DNA from: Salinicola corii
GTDB lineage: Bacteria; Pseudomonadota; Gammaproteobacteria; Pseudomonadales; Halomonadaceae
DNA: 64,000 nt
Direction of reading: 5' to 3'
NCBI RefSeq assembly: GCF_008298015.1
Contig: NZ_VTPX01000009.1
Location: 62,001-126,000 of the forward strand
Part shown: positions 51,605 to 61,496 of the stretch, one piece after another
Layout: every line of letters begins with the position of its first letter
Position numbering within the stretch: the stretch's first letter is position 1
Made by a program: the position numbers and the translations under genes
The notes under the pieces: generated by a model
Databases searched by the model: none
What the model was told of the DNA's origin: nothing
Seen by the model: the letters and a program-made list of their open reading frames with translations, nothing else

Positions 51605-53977
51605 ATGCGGCGATGGCTCACAATGATGGCTGGCGGACTCTGTCTGGCACTGGCTTCGTCGGCCCAGGCGCTCGGCGTCGGCGATCCGCAGCAGGTATCC
51701 CCGCTCAACCGCCCGCTGCATGTGGTACTGCCCCTGACCGATGCGGGCGGCCTGGCAGCATCGCGGATCTCGGTGGCTGTCGCTGACGCCGAGGCCTATC
51801 GTCAGGCGGGGCTGGCCCGCAGCGCATTGGCCGACACCGTGTCGGCCAAGGTCGTGCGCCGGGACGGCGAATTGACGCTGGTACTCGACAGCCCGCGTCG
51901 GGTGCGGGAACCTTTCCTTGACCTGTTGCTGGTGGTGACCTGGCCGGACGGCCAGTGGCAGCGGGGCGTTTCGCTACTGTTCGATCCTGTCGACTACGCC
52001 AGTTCGCCGCCACTGCTGGGTGGCGATGTCTCGGCGTCGTCACGGGAGGCGACGATGCCGGTGCGGACAGCGACAAGTGCGCCATACGCCTGGCCAGCGC
52101 ATCTGCGCGTCCACCCGGGCGACTCGTTGTCGAGTCTCGCGGCCTCGTTGCTGCCTCGTGCCGGTATCAGTCGCCAGGCGTTGATGGTGACCCTCTTTCA
52201 GTCCAACCCCGAGGCATTCATCGATGACGATATCAGCCGACTGCGCGCCGGGGTCGATCTGACCGTACCCGCGCTCGACGTCGTTGCCGGGCTATCCCGT
52301 GGCGACGCCGTTACCCGCTTGCGGGCGCTCGTGGGGCAGGCCGATGAAGCGCGCCCGTTCATCGATATCGCGGGACAGCGGCCGGCTTCCGGCCGGGCCG
52401 GGATGGCGGAAGCCCCGAAACTCGCCCTGCTGGAGCATCGTCTGGCCGAGTTGACTGCCGAAACCGAACGGCAACGGACGGCCATGGATGCCTTGAAAGC
52501 CGAGCGCGACGAACTACGGGGTGCGCTCGCTGCCGCTGCTACGCCGGCTGACGGCCAGCCGGCGGGAGCACCGACAACGAATGACGGCCCCCCTCCCGGA
52601 GAACCGCCTGTCGGGGAGAATTCTCCCGGGAAGGCCCCCGTCGTGAGCGATCCGGCGGTGGCGGCGGCCGCTTTGGTGGCGATGCCGGTGGCCTCCGACA
52701 CGACGGCTTCCGATGCCAAGACAGAGCCCCCGGCCGCGTCTTCCCCGGGCGTTGCCCGCGCATCGGTCCCGCCGGCCTCGGCGGGAGGGGCTCTGGTAGG
52801 TCACCTGGACTGGATCGGCGGCGGCGTGCTGCTGGCGCTGTGGGGCCTCCAGCGACGACGGCGTCAGGCTGGAGGCGAGGGGCTGCCGAGCGCCGACGAG
52901 ACCTCTCCGGGCAAGGCAAAGGAGGCCCGGGCGAAACGCCAGACCGCGAAGGCATCCCCGCGTCGGCGGGCGGCGGCTGGCGACGGGGATGCCGGTTCCG
53001 TCTCGATCAGCCAGGCCGACATCTACATGGCCTACGGTCGCCATGCCGAGGCGCGTGATTGGTTGCGTCAGCACCTCGCGAAACGGGAGGACGCCCAACT
53101 TCGGCTGGGCCTGCTTAGAGCGCTGGGGGATCTTCGGGATATGGACGCTCTGGAAGTGGCGCTATCCGGCTTTGGCGGGGATGCGACGCCCGAACAGCGG
53201 CAGGAAGGACAGGCCCTGGTTGACGACTACCGTGCCCGCCACGTGGAAGAGAGCTGGGAAGAAGCGACGGGCGATGGCGTCGAGCAGGATGGCGGCCGAG
53301 AGTGGCAGGCGGAGGTGGAGGACGTCGATGCGTTGTTCGAGTCCCAGGTACGGCATGCCATCTCCGAGCCCTCGACCTGGGGGAGGGCTGACGGCGTTGC
53401 GACTTCCGAAACGCCCCCATCTCGTGAGAGGGGCCCTCGTTTCGGCATCGATGCCATTCACCGCCAGGCCACGAAGGGGGATGTCGAAGCCGAGAGACAG
53501 GACGCCATGTCGGTGTTGTTCGACGACGAAATGACAGAGGTTGTCGACGGGTCGGAAACGTCACCGCTCGTTGTCCGCATCGATTACGAAGCGCCGACGC
53601 TGGAGCTGGATACCGAGCAGGCCGAGGCAGCGCTTTCATCCTCCACGACCCAGCCGGTCGTCGATTTCTCGGCACTCTCTCCGGAACCCATGGAAAACTC
53701 GCTGAAGCCAACGGAAGGGCCTCTGGAAGTCACGGAAGAATGGGAACCCGGCGACAGAGCCATGGAGTCGGCGGCTTCGGCGTCGGTCGATGACGACGGG
53801 AAAACCGGTAGCAGGGCCGTCCTGGCGAGCGGGACGTCGGGGTATCCCGGTATCGCTGGGGGTGCGTCGAGGCCCCGGGGCGAGGGGACCTCTGGCCCTC
53901 GACGTGAAGTTCCCGCCAGCTGGGACGTCGAGGAGGTGGAATTCCGGTTGTCGCATCGGGATAATGGGCGCCCCTAA
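51605..53977 (+). CDS. fimV: FimV-like peptidoglycan-binding hub protein
   Basis: 790 residues. Inner-membrane protein that in pseudomonads organises polar type IV pili, secretion and cAMP signalling. Signal peptide (GGLCLALASSAQALGVG), the FimV N-terminal domain (SPLNRPLHVVLPLTDAGGL..ISVAVAD), a LysM-like segment (LRVHPGDSLSSLAASLLP, residues about 167-220), a coiled coil near 275-315, a Pro/Ala/Ser linker, one membrane helix near 398-415, a single TPR-like unit (SISQADIYMAYGRHAEA) and an acidic low-complexity tail. The conserved C-terminal FimV domain is not seen, so it is shorter than the Pseudomonas form. ATG 51605 begins the signal peptide. Confidence 0.88.
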   Translation: MRRWLTMMAGGLCLALASSAQALGVGDPQQVSPLNRPLHVVLPLTDAGGLAASRISVAVADAEAYRQAGLARSALADTVSAKVVRRDGELTLVLDSPRRVREPFLDLLLVVTWPDGQWQRGVSLLFDPVDYASSPPLLGGDVSASSREATMPVRTATSAPYAWPAHLRVHPGDSLSSLAASLLPRAGISRQALMVTLFQSNPEAFIDDDISRLRAGVDLTVPALDVVAGLSRGDAVTRLRALVGQADEARPFIDIAGQRPASGRAGMAEAPKLALLEHRLAELTAETERQRTAMDALKAERDELRGALAAAATPADGQPAGAPTTNDGPPPGEPPVGENSPGKAPVVSDPAVAAAALVAMPVASDTTASDAKTEPPAASSPGVARASVPPASAGGALVGHLDWIGGGVLLALWGLQRRRRQAGGEGLPSADETSPGKAKEARAKRQTAKASPRRRAAAGDGDAGSVSISQADIYMAYGRHAEARDWLRQHLAKREDAQLRLGLLRALGDLRDMDALEVALSGFGGDATPEQRQEGQALVDDYRARHVEESWEEATGDGVEQDGGREWQAEVEDVDALFESQVRHAISEPSTWGRADGVATSETPPSRERGPRFGIDAIHRQATKGDVEAERQDAMSVLFDDEMTEVVDGSETSPLVVRIDYEAPTLELDTEQAEAALSSSTTQPVVDFSALSPEPMENSLKPTEGPLEVTEEWEPGDRAMESAASASVDDDGKTGSRAVLASGTSGYPGIAGGASRPRGEGTSGPRREVPASWDVEEVEFRLSHRDNGRP

Positions 53978-54001
53978 CGACTTTCGGCTGTACAGGTTGC
54001 G

Positions 54002-54967
54002 ATGGCGTTTTTCTCCCGGCAGGACGACAACCAGCCGCTGACGGGCCGTTTGGCCCTTGGCGTCGAGTACGACGGCACGCATTACTGCGGCTGGCAACGC
54101 TTGCGCCACGCTCAATCGGTGCAAGGAGCGCTCGAAGCCGCGTTGAGCAAGATCGCCGCGGCCCCGGTGCGAGTGCTCTGTAGCGGCCGCACCGACAGTG
54201 GCGTTCACGCCACGCGCCAGATCGTTCATTTCGATGCGCCAGTCGCGCGCACCCAGAAAGCCTGGTTGTTTGGAGCCAACGCGCAGTTACCGCGGGATAT
54301 TGCGGTGCGCTGGCTGGTGCCGGTGGCCGACGACTTCCACGCCCGCTTCTCGGCGCTGGCCCGCCGCTATCGTTACCTCATTCTCAACCAGCCGACGCGC
54401 TCGGTCATGGAACGGAACAACGTGACGTGGTGTCGGGAGCCGCTGGATGCCGAGCGCATGCATCGTGCCGCTCAAGCCCTGGTCGGTGAACATGACTTCT
54501 CCAGCTATCGCGCTGCCGGCTGTCAATCGAAGGTGCCGGTTCGTCACCTGCATTTCATCGAGGTGCGCCGTCTAGGTCCGCTGGTCATGATCGATGTTCA
54601 GGCCAACGCCTTCCTGCATCACATGATCCGAAATATCGCCGGCGTGCTGGTGGCGGTTGGGCGCGGAGACGAGGATGAAGCCTATCCCGCCAAGCTGCTG
54701 GCGCTGAAGGATCGCAGACTGGGTAACGTAACCGCGCCTGCCTGTGGGCTGCATTTCGTCGATGTGCGCTTCGACGAACGTTTCGCGTTGCCCGAGGAAC
54801 CTGTCGGGCCGAACCTGATGGCGTTTCTCGGTGACTGGACCGGAGATCGGGATATGATTCCGGATACGCCGTTGATGCGCCGGCGTCGGGTATGGCCGAA
54901 ATGGATCGACGATCAGGGCCGGGTGGTCGACCAGCATCCGCAGGCCGGCCTGGAGGTCTCGCCATGA
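54002..54967 (+). CDS. truA: tRNA pseudouridine(38-40) synthase
   Basis: 321 residues. Isomerises uridines 38-40 of the anticodon arm. The catalytic Asp is D65 in SGRTDSGVHATRQ; other TruA motifs are VEYDGTHYCGWQRL, SALARRYRYLILN, FSSYRAAGCQSK and ANAFLHHMIRNIAG. It is longer than E. coli TruA (270) because of a C-terminal tail after AFLGDWTGD. ATG 54002 is 24 bases after fimV. Its stop overlaps the trpF start (ATGA). Confidence 0.96.
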   Translation: MAFFSRQDDNQPLTGRLALGVEYDGTHYCGWQRLRHAQSVQGALEAALSKIAAAPVRVLCSGRTDSGVHATRQIVHFDAPVARTQKAWLFGANAQLPRDIAVRWLVPVADDFHARFSALARRYRYLILNQPTRSVMERNNVTWCREPLDAERMHRAAQALVGEHDFSSYRAAGCQSKVPVRHLHFIEVRRLGPLVMIDVQANAFLHHMIRNIAGVLVAVGRGDEDEAYPAKLLALKDRRLGNVTAPACGLHFVDVRFDERFALPEEPVGPNLMAFLGDWTGDRDMIPDTPLMRRRRVWPKWIDDQGRVVDQHPQAGLEVSP

Positions 54968-55644
54968 ATCCCGTCAGAATCAAGATATGCGGCCTGACCC
55001 GAGCCGAGGATATTCGGGTCGCCATCGCTTGCGGAGCTGACGCGCTGGGTTTCGTGATGTGGGCGGGCAGCGGGCGCGCCATCGATGCCGATGGACTCGC
55101 GATGCTGAGTGCCACAGTGTCACCGTTCTTGACCCGGGTGGGCCTGTTCGTCGACCCGAGCGTGGCCGATGTCGAAGCGTGTCTACCCTATCTCGACCTG
55201 CTACAGTTCCATGGCGACGAGCCGGCCGATTTCTGCGCGCGTTTCGACAAGCCCTGGATCAAGGCGGTACGCATGCGCGACGATATCGATCTTCAGGCGG
55301 TGGCCGAGACATATTCGGGGGCTGGCGCGCTGCTTCTCGATGCGTTTCGCCCGGGGGTTCCGGGCGGCACGGGGGAAACCTTCGACTGGCGGCGTATCCC
55401 CGACTCGCTGGCGAAACCCGTGATTCTCGCCGGCGGCCTGACACCCGACAACGTCGCCGATGCCATCACGCGGGTGCGACCCTATGCTGTCGATGTGTCC
55501 GGTGGCGTCGAGTCGCGCAAGGGAATCAAGGATCCGCTGCGGATCCGTGCCTTCTGCGAGCGGGTGCAGGCGACGAATGCCGCGCTGTCCCCGACGCCAT
55601 CCGATGCGTCGTCGTTCACCACCAATTCATCCACCGCCAACTGA
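54964..55644 (+). CDS. trpF: Phosphoribosylanthranilate isomerase
   Basis: 226 residues, third step of tryptophan synthesis. [25 protein letters not shown] at the N-terminus carries the catalytic cysteine, the catalytic Asp is in LLLDAFRPG, and the phosphate-binding loops are AGGLTPDNV and [14 protein letters not shown] stand-alone TrpF, not fused to TrpC. It overlaps truA by four bases and precedes trpB by 13 bases, forming trpFBA. Confidence 0.97.
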   Translation: MNPVRIKICGLTRAEDIRVAIACGADALGFVMWAGSGRAIDADGLAMLSATVSPFLTRVGLFVDPSVADVEACLPYLDLLQFHGDEPADFCARFDKPWIKAVRMRDDIDLQAVAETYSGAGALLLDAFRPGVPGGTGETFDWRRIPDSLAKPVILAGGLTPDNVADAITRVRPYAVDVSGGVESRKGIKDPLRIRAFCERVQATNAALSPTPSDASSFTTNSSTAN

Positions 55645-55657
55645 TGAGGGTCCCTTC

Positions 55658-56872
55658 GTGAGCCGATTCCACGACTTGACGCAACTGCCGGACGCTCGCG
55701 GCCACTTCGGTCCTTACGGCGGCCGTTTCGTTTCCGAGACCTTGAGTTTCGCCCTCGAGGAGCTCGAGACCATCTACGCCGGTCTCAAGGACGATCCCGA
55801 GTTCCAGGCGGAGTTCGACCGCGACCTGACGCACTATGTCGGTCGGCCATCCCCGCTCTATCACGCCGAACGCTGGTCGCGGGAGATCGGCGGGGCGCAG
55901 ATCTGGCTCAAGCGCGAGGATCTGAACCACACCGGCGCGCACAAGGTAAACAACACCATCGGACAGGCGCTGCTGGCCAAGAAGTCCGGCAAGCCTCGCG
56001 TGATCGCGGAGACCGGCGCCGGGCAACACGGCGTCGCCACTGCGACGGTCGCCGCGCGCCTGGGTCTGAAGTGCGAGATCTACATGGGCGCCGAGGACGT
56101 CGAGCGTCAGAAGCTCAATGTCTACCGCATGCACCTGTTGGGCGCCAAGGTGGTACCGGTGGAGTCCGGTTCGCGGACGCTCAAGGACGCGATGAACGAA
56201 GCGCTGCGCGACTGGGTCACCAACGTCGACGACACTTTCTACATCATCGGCACGGTGGCCGGTCCGCATCCCTATCCGATGCTGGTCCGCGACTTCAGCG
56301 CCATCGTCGGGCGCGAGGCGCGTCGCCAGTCGCTCGAGCAGATCGGGCGGCTGCCGGACGCGCTGGTGGCGTGCGTGGGCGGCGGCTCCAACGCCATGGG
56401 CCTGTTCTACCCGTTCGTCGAGGACGATGAGGTCACCATGTATGGCGTCGAGGCCGGTGGCGAAGGCGTCGCTACCGGCCGTCACGCCGCGCCGCTGACG
56501 GCCAATGCCCCGCGTGGCGTGCTCCACGGCAACCGGACCTACCTGATGTCCGACGAGGGCGGGCAGGTTGCCGACACCCAGTCGATCTCCGCCGGCCTGG
56601 ATTATCCCGGCGTCGGCCCCGAGCATGCGCTGTGGAAAGACGTCGGCCGCGTGCGTTACGTGGCGGCGGACGACGACGAAGTGCTGGCGGCGTTCCGTGA
56701 GCTGACGCTCGTCGAGGGCATCATGCCGGCGCTGGAGTCGGCCCACGCCCTGGCTCACGCCAAGAAGCTGGCGGGGGAGATGTCTCCGGATCAGCATATC
56801 GTCGTCAATCTCTCCGGGCGCGGTGACAAGGATATCCACACCGTCGCCAAGCTCGACGGCATCGAATTTTGA
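55658..56872 (+). CDS. trpB: Tryptophan synthase beta chain
   Basis: 404 residues from a GTG at 55658 after GAGGG. PLP-dependent condensation of indole and serine. PLP lysine K96 is in [10 protein letters not shown], the catalytic Glu in [10 protein letters not shown] and the phosphate loop in [10 protein letters not shown]. An in-frame extension upstream of 55658 lies inside trpF and is rejected. It is separated from trpA by 11 bases. Confidence 0.98.
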   Translation: MSRFHDLTQLPDARGHFGPYGGRFVSETLSFALEELETIYAGLKDDPEFQAEFDRDLTHYVGRPSPLYHAERWSREIGGAQIWLKREDLNHTGAHKVNNTIGQALLAKKSGKPRVIAETGAGQHGVATATVAARLGLKCEIYMGAEDVERQKLNVYRMHLLGAKVVPVESGSRTLKDAMNEALRDWVTNVDDTFYIIGTVAGPHPYPMLVRDFSAIVGREARRQSLEQIGRLPDALVACVGGGSNAMGLFYPFVEDDEVTMYGVEAGGEGVATGRHAAPLTANAPRGVLHGNRTYLMSDEGGQVADTQSISAGLDYPGVGPEHALWKDVGRVRYVAADDDEVLAAFRELTLVEGIMPALESAHALAHAKKLAGEMSPDQHIVVNLSGRGDKDIHTVAKLDGIEF

Positions 56873-56883
56873 CTGGGGTCGAC

Positions 56884-57714
56884 ATGAATCGAACCGTATC
56901 CAATCGCATCGACCGGCGCTTCGCGGCGCTCAAGGCCCAGGGCCGGACCGCGCTCATTCCCTACATCACCGCCGGCGATCCGGCGCCGGCATACACGGTC
57001 GGTTTCATGCATGCCTGCGTGGAAGCCGGCGCCGACGTCCTCGAACTCGGGGTGCCATTCTCCGATCCGATGGCGGACGGGCCGGTAATCCAGAAGGCAT
57101 GCGAGCGGGCGCTGGTGCATGGTACCCAACTACGCCACGTGCTGGAGATGGTGGCCGAATTTCGCCAGCGGGACACCGAAACACCCGTAGTGTTGATGGG
57201 GTATCTCAACCCCATCGAGCGCATGGGATACGACGTCTTCACGCGTCAGGCGCAGGCGTCCGGGGTCGATGGGGTACTGGTGGTTGACATGCCTCCGGAG
57301 GAGGCCGGCGACAACGCCGCGCTGTTCGCGGAGCATGGCCTGCAGTCGATCTTCCTGCTGGCGCCGACCACCTCCGAAGCGCGTGCCAAGGAGATCTGCA
57401 AGTACGGCGAGGGCTACCTCTATTACGTTTCGCTCAAGGGCGTGACCGGGGCGGCAACGCTCGACGCCGATGCCGTTGGCGAGCAGTTGGGCAAGCTCCG
57501 GCGTGTGACCGAGCTGCCGCTGTGTGTCGGTTTCGGCATCCGCGATGGCGAGGCGGCGGCGGCGATCGGTCGAGTTGCCGATGGCGTCATCGTCGGCAGT
57601 GCCCTGGTCGGCCGTATCGCCGAGCGTGCCGACGATCCGACTTCCATTCCCGCGGCGCTGAAGTCGATTCTCGGCGAGATGCGGGAGGCGCTCGACCGTG
57701 ACGCGGTCGGCTGA
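56884..57714 (+). CDS. trpA: Tryptophan synthase alpha chain
   Basis: 276 residues. Splits indole-glycerol phosphate and channels indole to TrpB. Catalytic Glu in [19 protein letters not shown], catalytic Asp in [10 protein letters not shown], and phosphate loops [11 protein letters not shown] and [11 protein letters not shown] 56884 after GGGGTCGAC is chosen over an upstream in-frame ATG (56869) that overlaps trpB. The trpFBA trio has no leader or attenuator visible. Confidence 0.98.
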   Translation: MNRTVSNRIDRRFAALKAQGRTALIPYITAGDPAPAYTVGFMHACVEAGADVLELGVPFSDPMADGPVIQKACERALVHGTQLRHVLEMVAEFRQRDTETPVVLMGYLNPIERMGYDVFTRQAQASGVDGVLVVDMPPEEAGDNAALFAEHGLQSIFLLAPTTSEARAKEICKYGEGYLYYVSLKGVTGAATLDADAVGEQLGKLRRVTELPLCVGFGIRDGEAAAAIGRVADGVIVGSALVGRIAERADDPTSIPAALKSILGEMREALDRDAVG

Positions 57715-57811
57715 GGCAGGGTCGCCGATTTGGTATCATCCAGCATTTCCGTTTCTCGTAACGGCTGTTTTCACCACTTTCTGTTTTGGCAAATAGGGAA
57801 GCTTTCCTGAC

Positions 57812-58759
57812 ATGAGCTGGCTAGACAAGATCGTTCCGTCGATGAGCCGTACCCAGCGCAATGACCGCCGCGCTAGCGTGCCGGACGGCCTATGGCGCAA
57901 GTGCCCGAACTGTGAATCGGTGCTCTACCTTCCCGAACTGGAGAAGCACCAGAACGTCTGCCCCAAGTGCCAGCATCATCTGCGGCTGACCGCTCGCAAG
58001 CGGCTCAACTGGTTCCTCGATGCGGAAGGGCGCGAGGAGATCGCGGGCGATCTCCAGCCGAGCGACCGGCTCAAGTTCCGCGACTCCAAGAAGTACAAGG
58101 ATCGGCTGGCATCGGCCCAGAAATCAACCGACGAGAACGACGCGTTGATCGCCATGCGCGGGGCGCTCGACGGCTTGCCGGTGGTGGCGGTGGCGTTCGA
58201 GTTCTCGTTCATGGGTGGCTCCATGGGCGCGGTCGTCGGCGAGAAGTTCGTGCGTGCGGCGACGCTGGCGCTCGAGGAGGAGATTCCGCTGGTCTGCTTT
58301 GCCGCCTCCGGCGGTGCGCGCATGCAGGAAGCGCTGTTCTCGCTGATGCAGATGGCCAAGACATCGGCGGCGCTCGAGAAACTCAAACTGGCTGGCGTGC
58401 CCTACATCTCGGTGCTCACCGACCCCGTCTTCGGCGGCGTGTCGGCGTCGTTGGCGATGCTGGGCGATCTCAACGTGGCCGAACCCAACGCCCTGATCGG
58501 CTTTGCCGGCCCGCGCGTCATCGAGCAGACAGTGCGCGAGACCCTGCCGGAAGGCTTCCAGCGCAGCGAATTCCTGCTCGAGCACGGCACCGTCGACATG
58601 ATCGTGTCGCGACCGGAGCTGCGTGAGCGGTTGGGCAGTGTGCTGCGCAAGCTGACCCACCAGCCGGTGGTGGGGGTGTCGGCGGACGATGCCTCCGTCG
58701 AGGTCGGGGACTTCTCTCCACTACCGGACGAGCCGGACGCTTCCCGAGCCTCGCGTTAA
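57812..58759 (+). CDS. accD: Acetyl-CoA carboxylase carboxyltransferase subunit beta
   Basis: 315 residues. Transfers the carboxyl group from biotin to acetyl-CoA with AccA. N-terminal zinc ribbon C31-P-N-C34 and C50-P-K-C53, then the crotonase-like carboxyltransferase core: [30 protein letters not shown] and [14 protein letters not shown] 97-base gap from trpA containing an extended -10-like TGGTATCAT (57731-57739) may hold its promoter. folC follows after 14 bases. Confidence 0.98.
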   Translation: MSWLDKIVPSMSRTQRNDRRASVPDGLWRKCPNCESVLYLPELEKHQNVCPKCQHHLRLTARKRLNWFLDAEGREEIAGDLQPSDRLKFRDSKKYKDRLASAQKSTDENDALIAMRGALDGLPVVAVAFEFSFMGGSMGAVVGEKFVRAATLALEEEIPLVCFAASGGARMQEALFSLMQMAKTSAALEKLKLAGVPYISVLTDPVFGGVSASLAMLGDLNVAEPNALIGFAGPRVIEQTVRETLPEGFQRSEFLLEHGTVDMIVSRPELRERLGSVLRKLTHQPVVGVSADDASVEVGDFSPLPDEPDASRASR

Positions 58760-58773
58760 GGAATCGCCGAGCC

Positions 58774-60057
58774 ATGAGTGCCACCCTCGACGACTGGCTG
58801 GCGCGTCTCGAGCGCCAGCATCCGGTCTCCATCGACATGGGGCTCGAGCGGGTGGCCGTGGTGGCCGAGCGGCTCGGTCTGACTCAGGGCCCGATCGCGC
58901 ACCGTGTGGTGACCGTTGCCGGTACCAACGGCAAGGGGTCCACGGTGGCTATGCTGGAGCGGCTGGCCCGAGCCCACGGCTCGACGACGGCCAGTTATAC
59001 CTCTCCCCATCTTCTGCGCTACAACGAACGGCTCTGCTTCGACGGCGCGGCCGCAGAGGACGAAATCCTGATCGACGGGTTCGAGCGCGTCGAGACGGCG
59101 CGTCTGGCCGGCGATCCGGTCAGTCTGACCTACTTCGAAGCGGGCACCCTGGCGGCGCTGGTGGCGATCGCCGATGTCCGCCCTCAACTGGCCATTCTCG
59201 AGGTGGGGCTGGGCGGCCGGCTGGATGCGGTCAACGTGATCGACTGCGATGTGGCGATCATCACCACCATCGCCCGGGATCATGCGGATTTTCTCGGCAC
59301 CGATCTCGAGGGTATCGGCTTCGAGAAAGCCGGCATCCTGCGCGAGGGGCGTCCGGCGGTGTTCGGCAGCCGGCAGTTGCCGGCCAGCGTCTCACGTCGC
59401 GCCGAGTTGCTTGGCGTCGCCGCCTACTGGCTTGGCCGCGATTTCGATCACGCCGAAGCGGGCGATGGTGAATGGTCCTGGCAGGGGCGGCCGGAAGCGG
59501 ATGGTCGCTATCGTCTCGATAGCTTGCCCGACCCGGGGTTGCCGCTGGACAATGCCGCCGTCGCCCTTCAGGCCCTGAGCCTGTGCGGTGTGCCGCCACG
59601 AGAGGCCGACTCTCGCCTGGCGATGTCGACCGTGGCGTTGGCGGGCAGGCTGCAGTGGCTGGGGAACTGGTGCTTCGACGTGGCGCACAACCCGCATGCG
59701 GCCCGTTACGTGGGGTCGCGGCTGGCCCGGCGTCCGCGACCGGCACGTCGTATCGGATTGCTCGGCGTGCTCAGGGACAAGGACGCCGAGGCGCTGATCG
59801 AGGCGCTGGCGCCGGTCGTCGACGTATGGCTGCCGGTGGGCTTGCCGGGCCCTCGCGGCCGCTCCGGGGAGGAGCTTGCCACGGTCGTTACCTCGCAGGG
59901 CGGGAAGACATTGTCGGCGGCGTCCTCGCCGTCGGCGGCCGTCGACTGGTTGGTGCCACGTCTTGTGCCCGGTGAAGAAGTGTTAGTATGCGGTTCGTTT
60001 CTGACCGTGGCCGGCGCGCTCGAGGCGCTTCAGGCCCGGATGAATGACAACGCGTAG
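58774..60057 (+). CDS. folC: Bifunctional folylpolyglutamate/dihydrofolate synthase
   Basis: 427 residues. Adds glutamate to dihydropteroate and extends folate tails. P-loop VAGTNGKGSTVAML, TSPHLLRYNERL, the metal-binding YFEAGTLAAL, ILEVGLGGRLDAVNV and the C-terminal ligase domain with FDVAHNPHAA. accD-folC linkage is general in gammaproteobacteria. ATG 58774 is preceded by AAGGAATCG. Confidence 0.97.
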   Translation: MSATLDDWLARLERQHPVSIDMGLERVAVVAERLGLTQGPIAHRVVTVAGTNGKGSTVAMLERLARAHGSTTASYTSPHLLRYNERLCFDGAAAEDEILIDGFERVETARLAGDPVSLTYFEAGTLAALVAIADVRPQLAILEVGLGGRLDAVNVIDCDVAIITTIARDHADFLGTDLEGIGFEKAGILREGRPAVFGSRQLPASVSRRAELLGVAAYWLGRDFDHAEAGDGEWSWQGRPEADGRYRLDSLPDPGLPLDNAAVALQALSLCGVPPREADSRLAMSTVALAGRLQWLGNWCFDVAHNPHAARYVGSRLARRPRPARRIGLLGVLRDKDAEALIEALAPVVDVWLPVGLPGPRGRSGEELATVVTSQGGKTLSAASSPSAAVDWLVPRLVPGEEVLVCGSFLTVAGALEALQARMNDNA

Positions 60058-60118
60058 TGAATTCGATCACAGGATGATCGATCGGCTGTCGAAGCATGTC
60101 TAAGGAGGTCCAGGTCCT

Positions 60119-60844
60119 ATGAAGTATGGATGGCGTGAACGTATCAGTGGCGCGGTCATTCTCGTCGCGCTGGGGGCCATTTTTCTGCCGATGCTGTTCG
60201 ACGACCCCGAACCGCGCCAGCAGGAGCCGGGGCCGGTCATGGTGATCGAACAGCCGGTCGAGGGGGGCGAGACGCGTCAACGCATCATCGAGTCACCGCA
60301 GTCGCCGACGTCGGTCGCCTCCAATAATGGCAACAGCGCCGGCAATGGCGATACGGACGACACTCCCGTGCCGGAACCGGACACTCGCAGTCAGTTGGGT
60401 GCCGGCAGCGACGACTCGTTTGGCCAGAACGGCGCTGCCGGCGGCGGATCGTCCGCCAACGACGATGATGATCCGATTGCCGATATCGCGCAGTCCGAAC
60501 AGCCGCAGCCTGCGTCCCGTCAGCCCGAGCCGGAACCGGCCAAACCCGCCTCTACCGGGCAGTCTTCTCCCCAGCAGGCGTCGACGCCCGAGCGTACCCC
60601 CGCGAGCAGCGATGGTGGTTGGGTGGTCCAGGTTGGCAGCTTTGGTCAGTCCGACAATGCCACACGCTTGGCCGCCAAGCTCAAGGAACAGGGTTTCGCG
60701 GCATACTCCCAGCCCCGGGACAACAATCTGACCACGGTCTACGTGGGGCCTTTCTCTTCGTCGGATGCAGGCGAGAAGGCGCGTTCCGAGCTCAAGCAGG
60801 CCGCCAATATCCAGGGGCTGCTGATCCGCAAGCCGGGTAGCTGA
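60119..60844 (+). CDS. dedD: SPOR-domain cell-division protein (DedD-like)
   Basis: 241 residues: short basic N-terminus, one membrane helix (ISGAVILVALGAIFLPMLF), a long low-complexity periplasmic linker rich in Asn, Gly, Pro and Gln, and a C-terminal SPOR domain of about 75 residues (GWVVQVGSFGQSDNATRL, TTVYVGPFSS). SPOR domains bind denuded septal glycan. Position between folC and cvpA is that of dedD in E. coli. It ends overlapping the cvpA start (TGATG). The ATG follows AAGGAGGT. Confidence 0.92.
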   Translation: MKYGWRERISGAVILVALGAIFLPMLFDDPEPRQQEPGPVMVIEQPVEGGETRQRIIESPQSPTSVASNNGNSAGNGDTDDTPVPEPDTRSQLGAGSDDSFGQNGAAGGGSSANDDDDPIADIAQSEQPQPASRQPEPEPAKPASTGQSSPQQASTPERTPASSDGGWVVQVGSFGQSDNATRLAAKLKEQGFAAYSQPRDNNLTTVYVGPFSSSDAGEKARSELKQAANIQGLLIRKPGS

Positions 60845-61467
60845 TGACATTGACCTGGCTCGACTATGCCTTCCTGCTGGTGTTGACGATATCGATGCTG
60901 GCAGGTTTCATGCGTGGCCTGGTGCGGGAGGCGCTGGGACTCGGAGCCTGGATCGTAGCGTTGCTGGCGGCACGGATATTCGCCAAACCGATCGCCGATC
61001 TGCTGGCGCCCTACATCTCCCACCCCGACGCACGGCTGGTACTGGGTTTCGTGCTGATCATCTTCGTGGTGGTGATGATCTGCGGCTTCATCATCCGGCT
61101 GCTCAATGCGGCGGTCGAGTGGGTCGGCATGGGCTTCTTCAATCGCCTGGCCGGCGCGGCCTTCGGCCTGGCCCGGGGAGCGGCGATCCTGGTGATCGTC
61201 ACGGTCGTCATCGGGCTGACGCCGCTGGCGCAGCTGCAGGCGTGGCAGCAGGCGCAGTTGAGACCGTCATTCGAATCCCTGCGCGAGTGGGCGGTGGTCC
61301 AGCTGCAGGGCTGGGACGTCGATACGACGGCTGCGGAGGATGCCATGCGCAAGTTACCGCTGACACTGCCGGGCAGTGGCAGCACCTCATCCAGTTCTTC
61401 AGACAGGCAGGACGAGCGGGGCGTGACGATTCCGATCCCCGATTCGACCGAAAATCCGGCGCCCTAG
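60844..61467 (+). CDS. cvpA: CvpA family membrane protein
   Basis: 207 residues with four membrane helices: LTWLDYAFLLVLTISMLAGF, the RGLVREALGLGAWIVAL region, VLGFVLIIFVVVMICGFII and FGLARGAAILVIVTVVIGL, ending in a hydrophilic Ser/Asp tail. First linked to colicin V production; later to envelope stress tolerance. It overlaps the SPOR gene by one base and precedes purF by 29 bases, the E. coli dedD-cvpA-purF order. Confidence 0.95.
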   Translation: MTLTWLDYAFLLVLTISMLAGFMRGLVREALGLGAWIVALLAARIFAKPIADLLAPYISHPDARLVLGFVLIIFVVVMICGFIIRLLNAAVEWVGMGFFNRLAGAAFGLARGAAILVIVTVVIGLTPLAQLQAWQQAQLRPSFESLREWAVVQLQGWDVDTTAAEDAMRKLPLTLPGSGSTSSSSSDRQDERGVTIPIPDSTENPAP

Positions 61468-61496
61468 ATGGGTGCGACCAAGCGAGGTAAGGCGGC

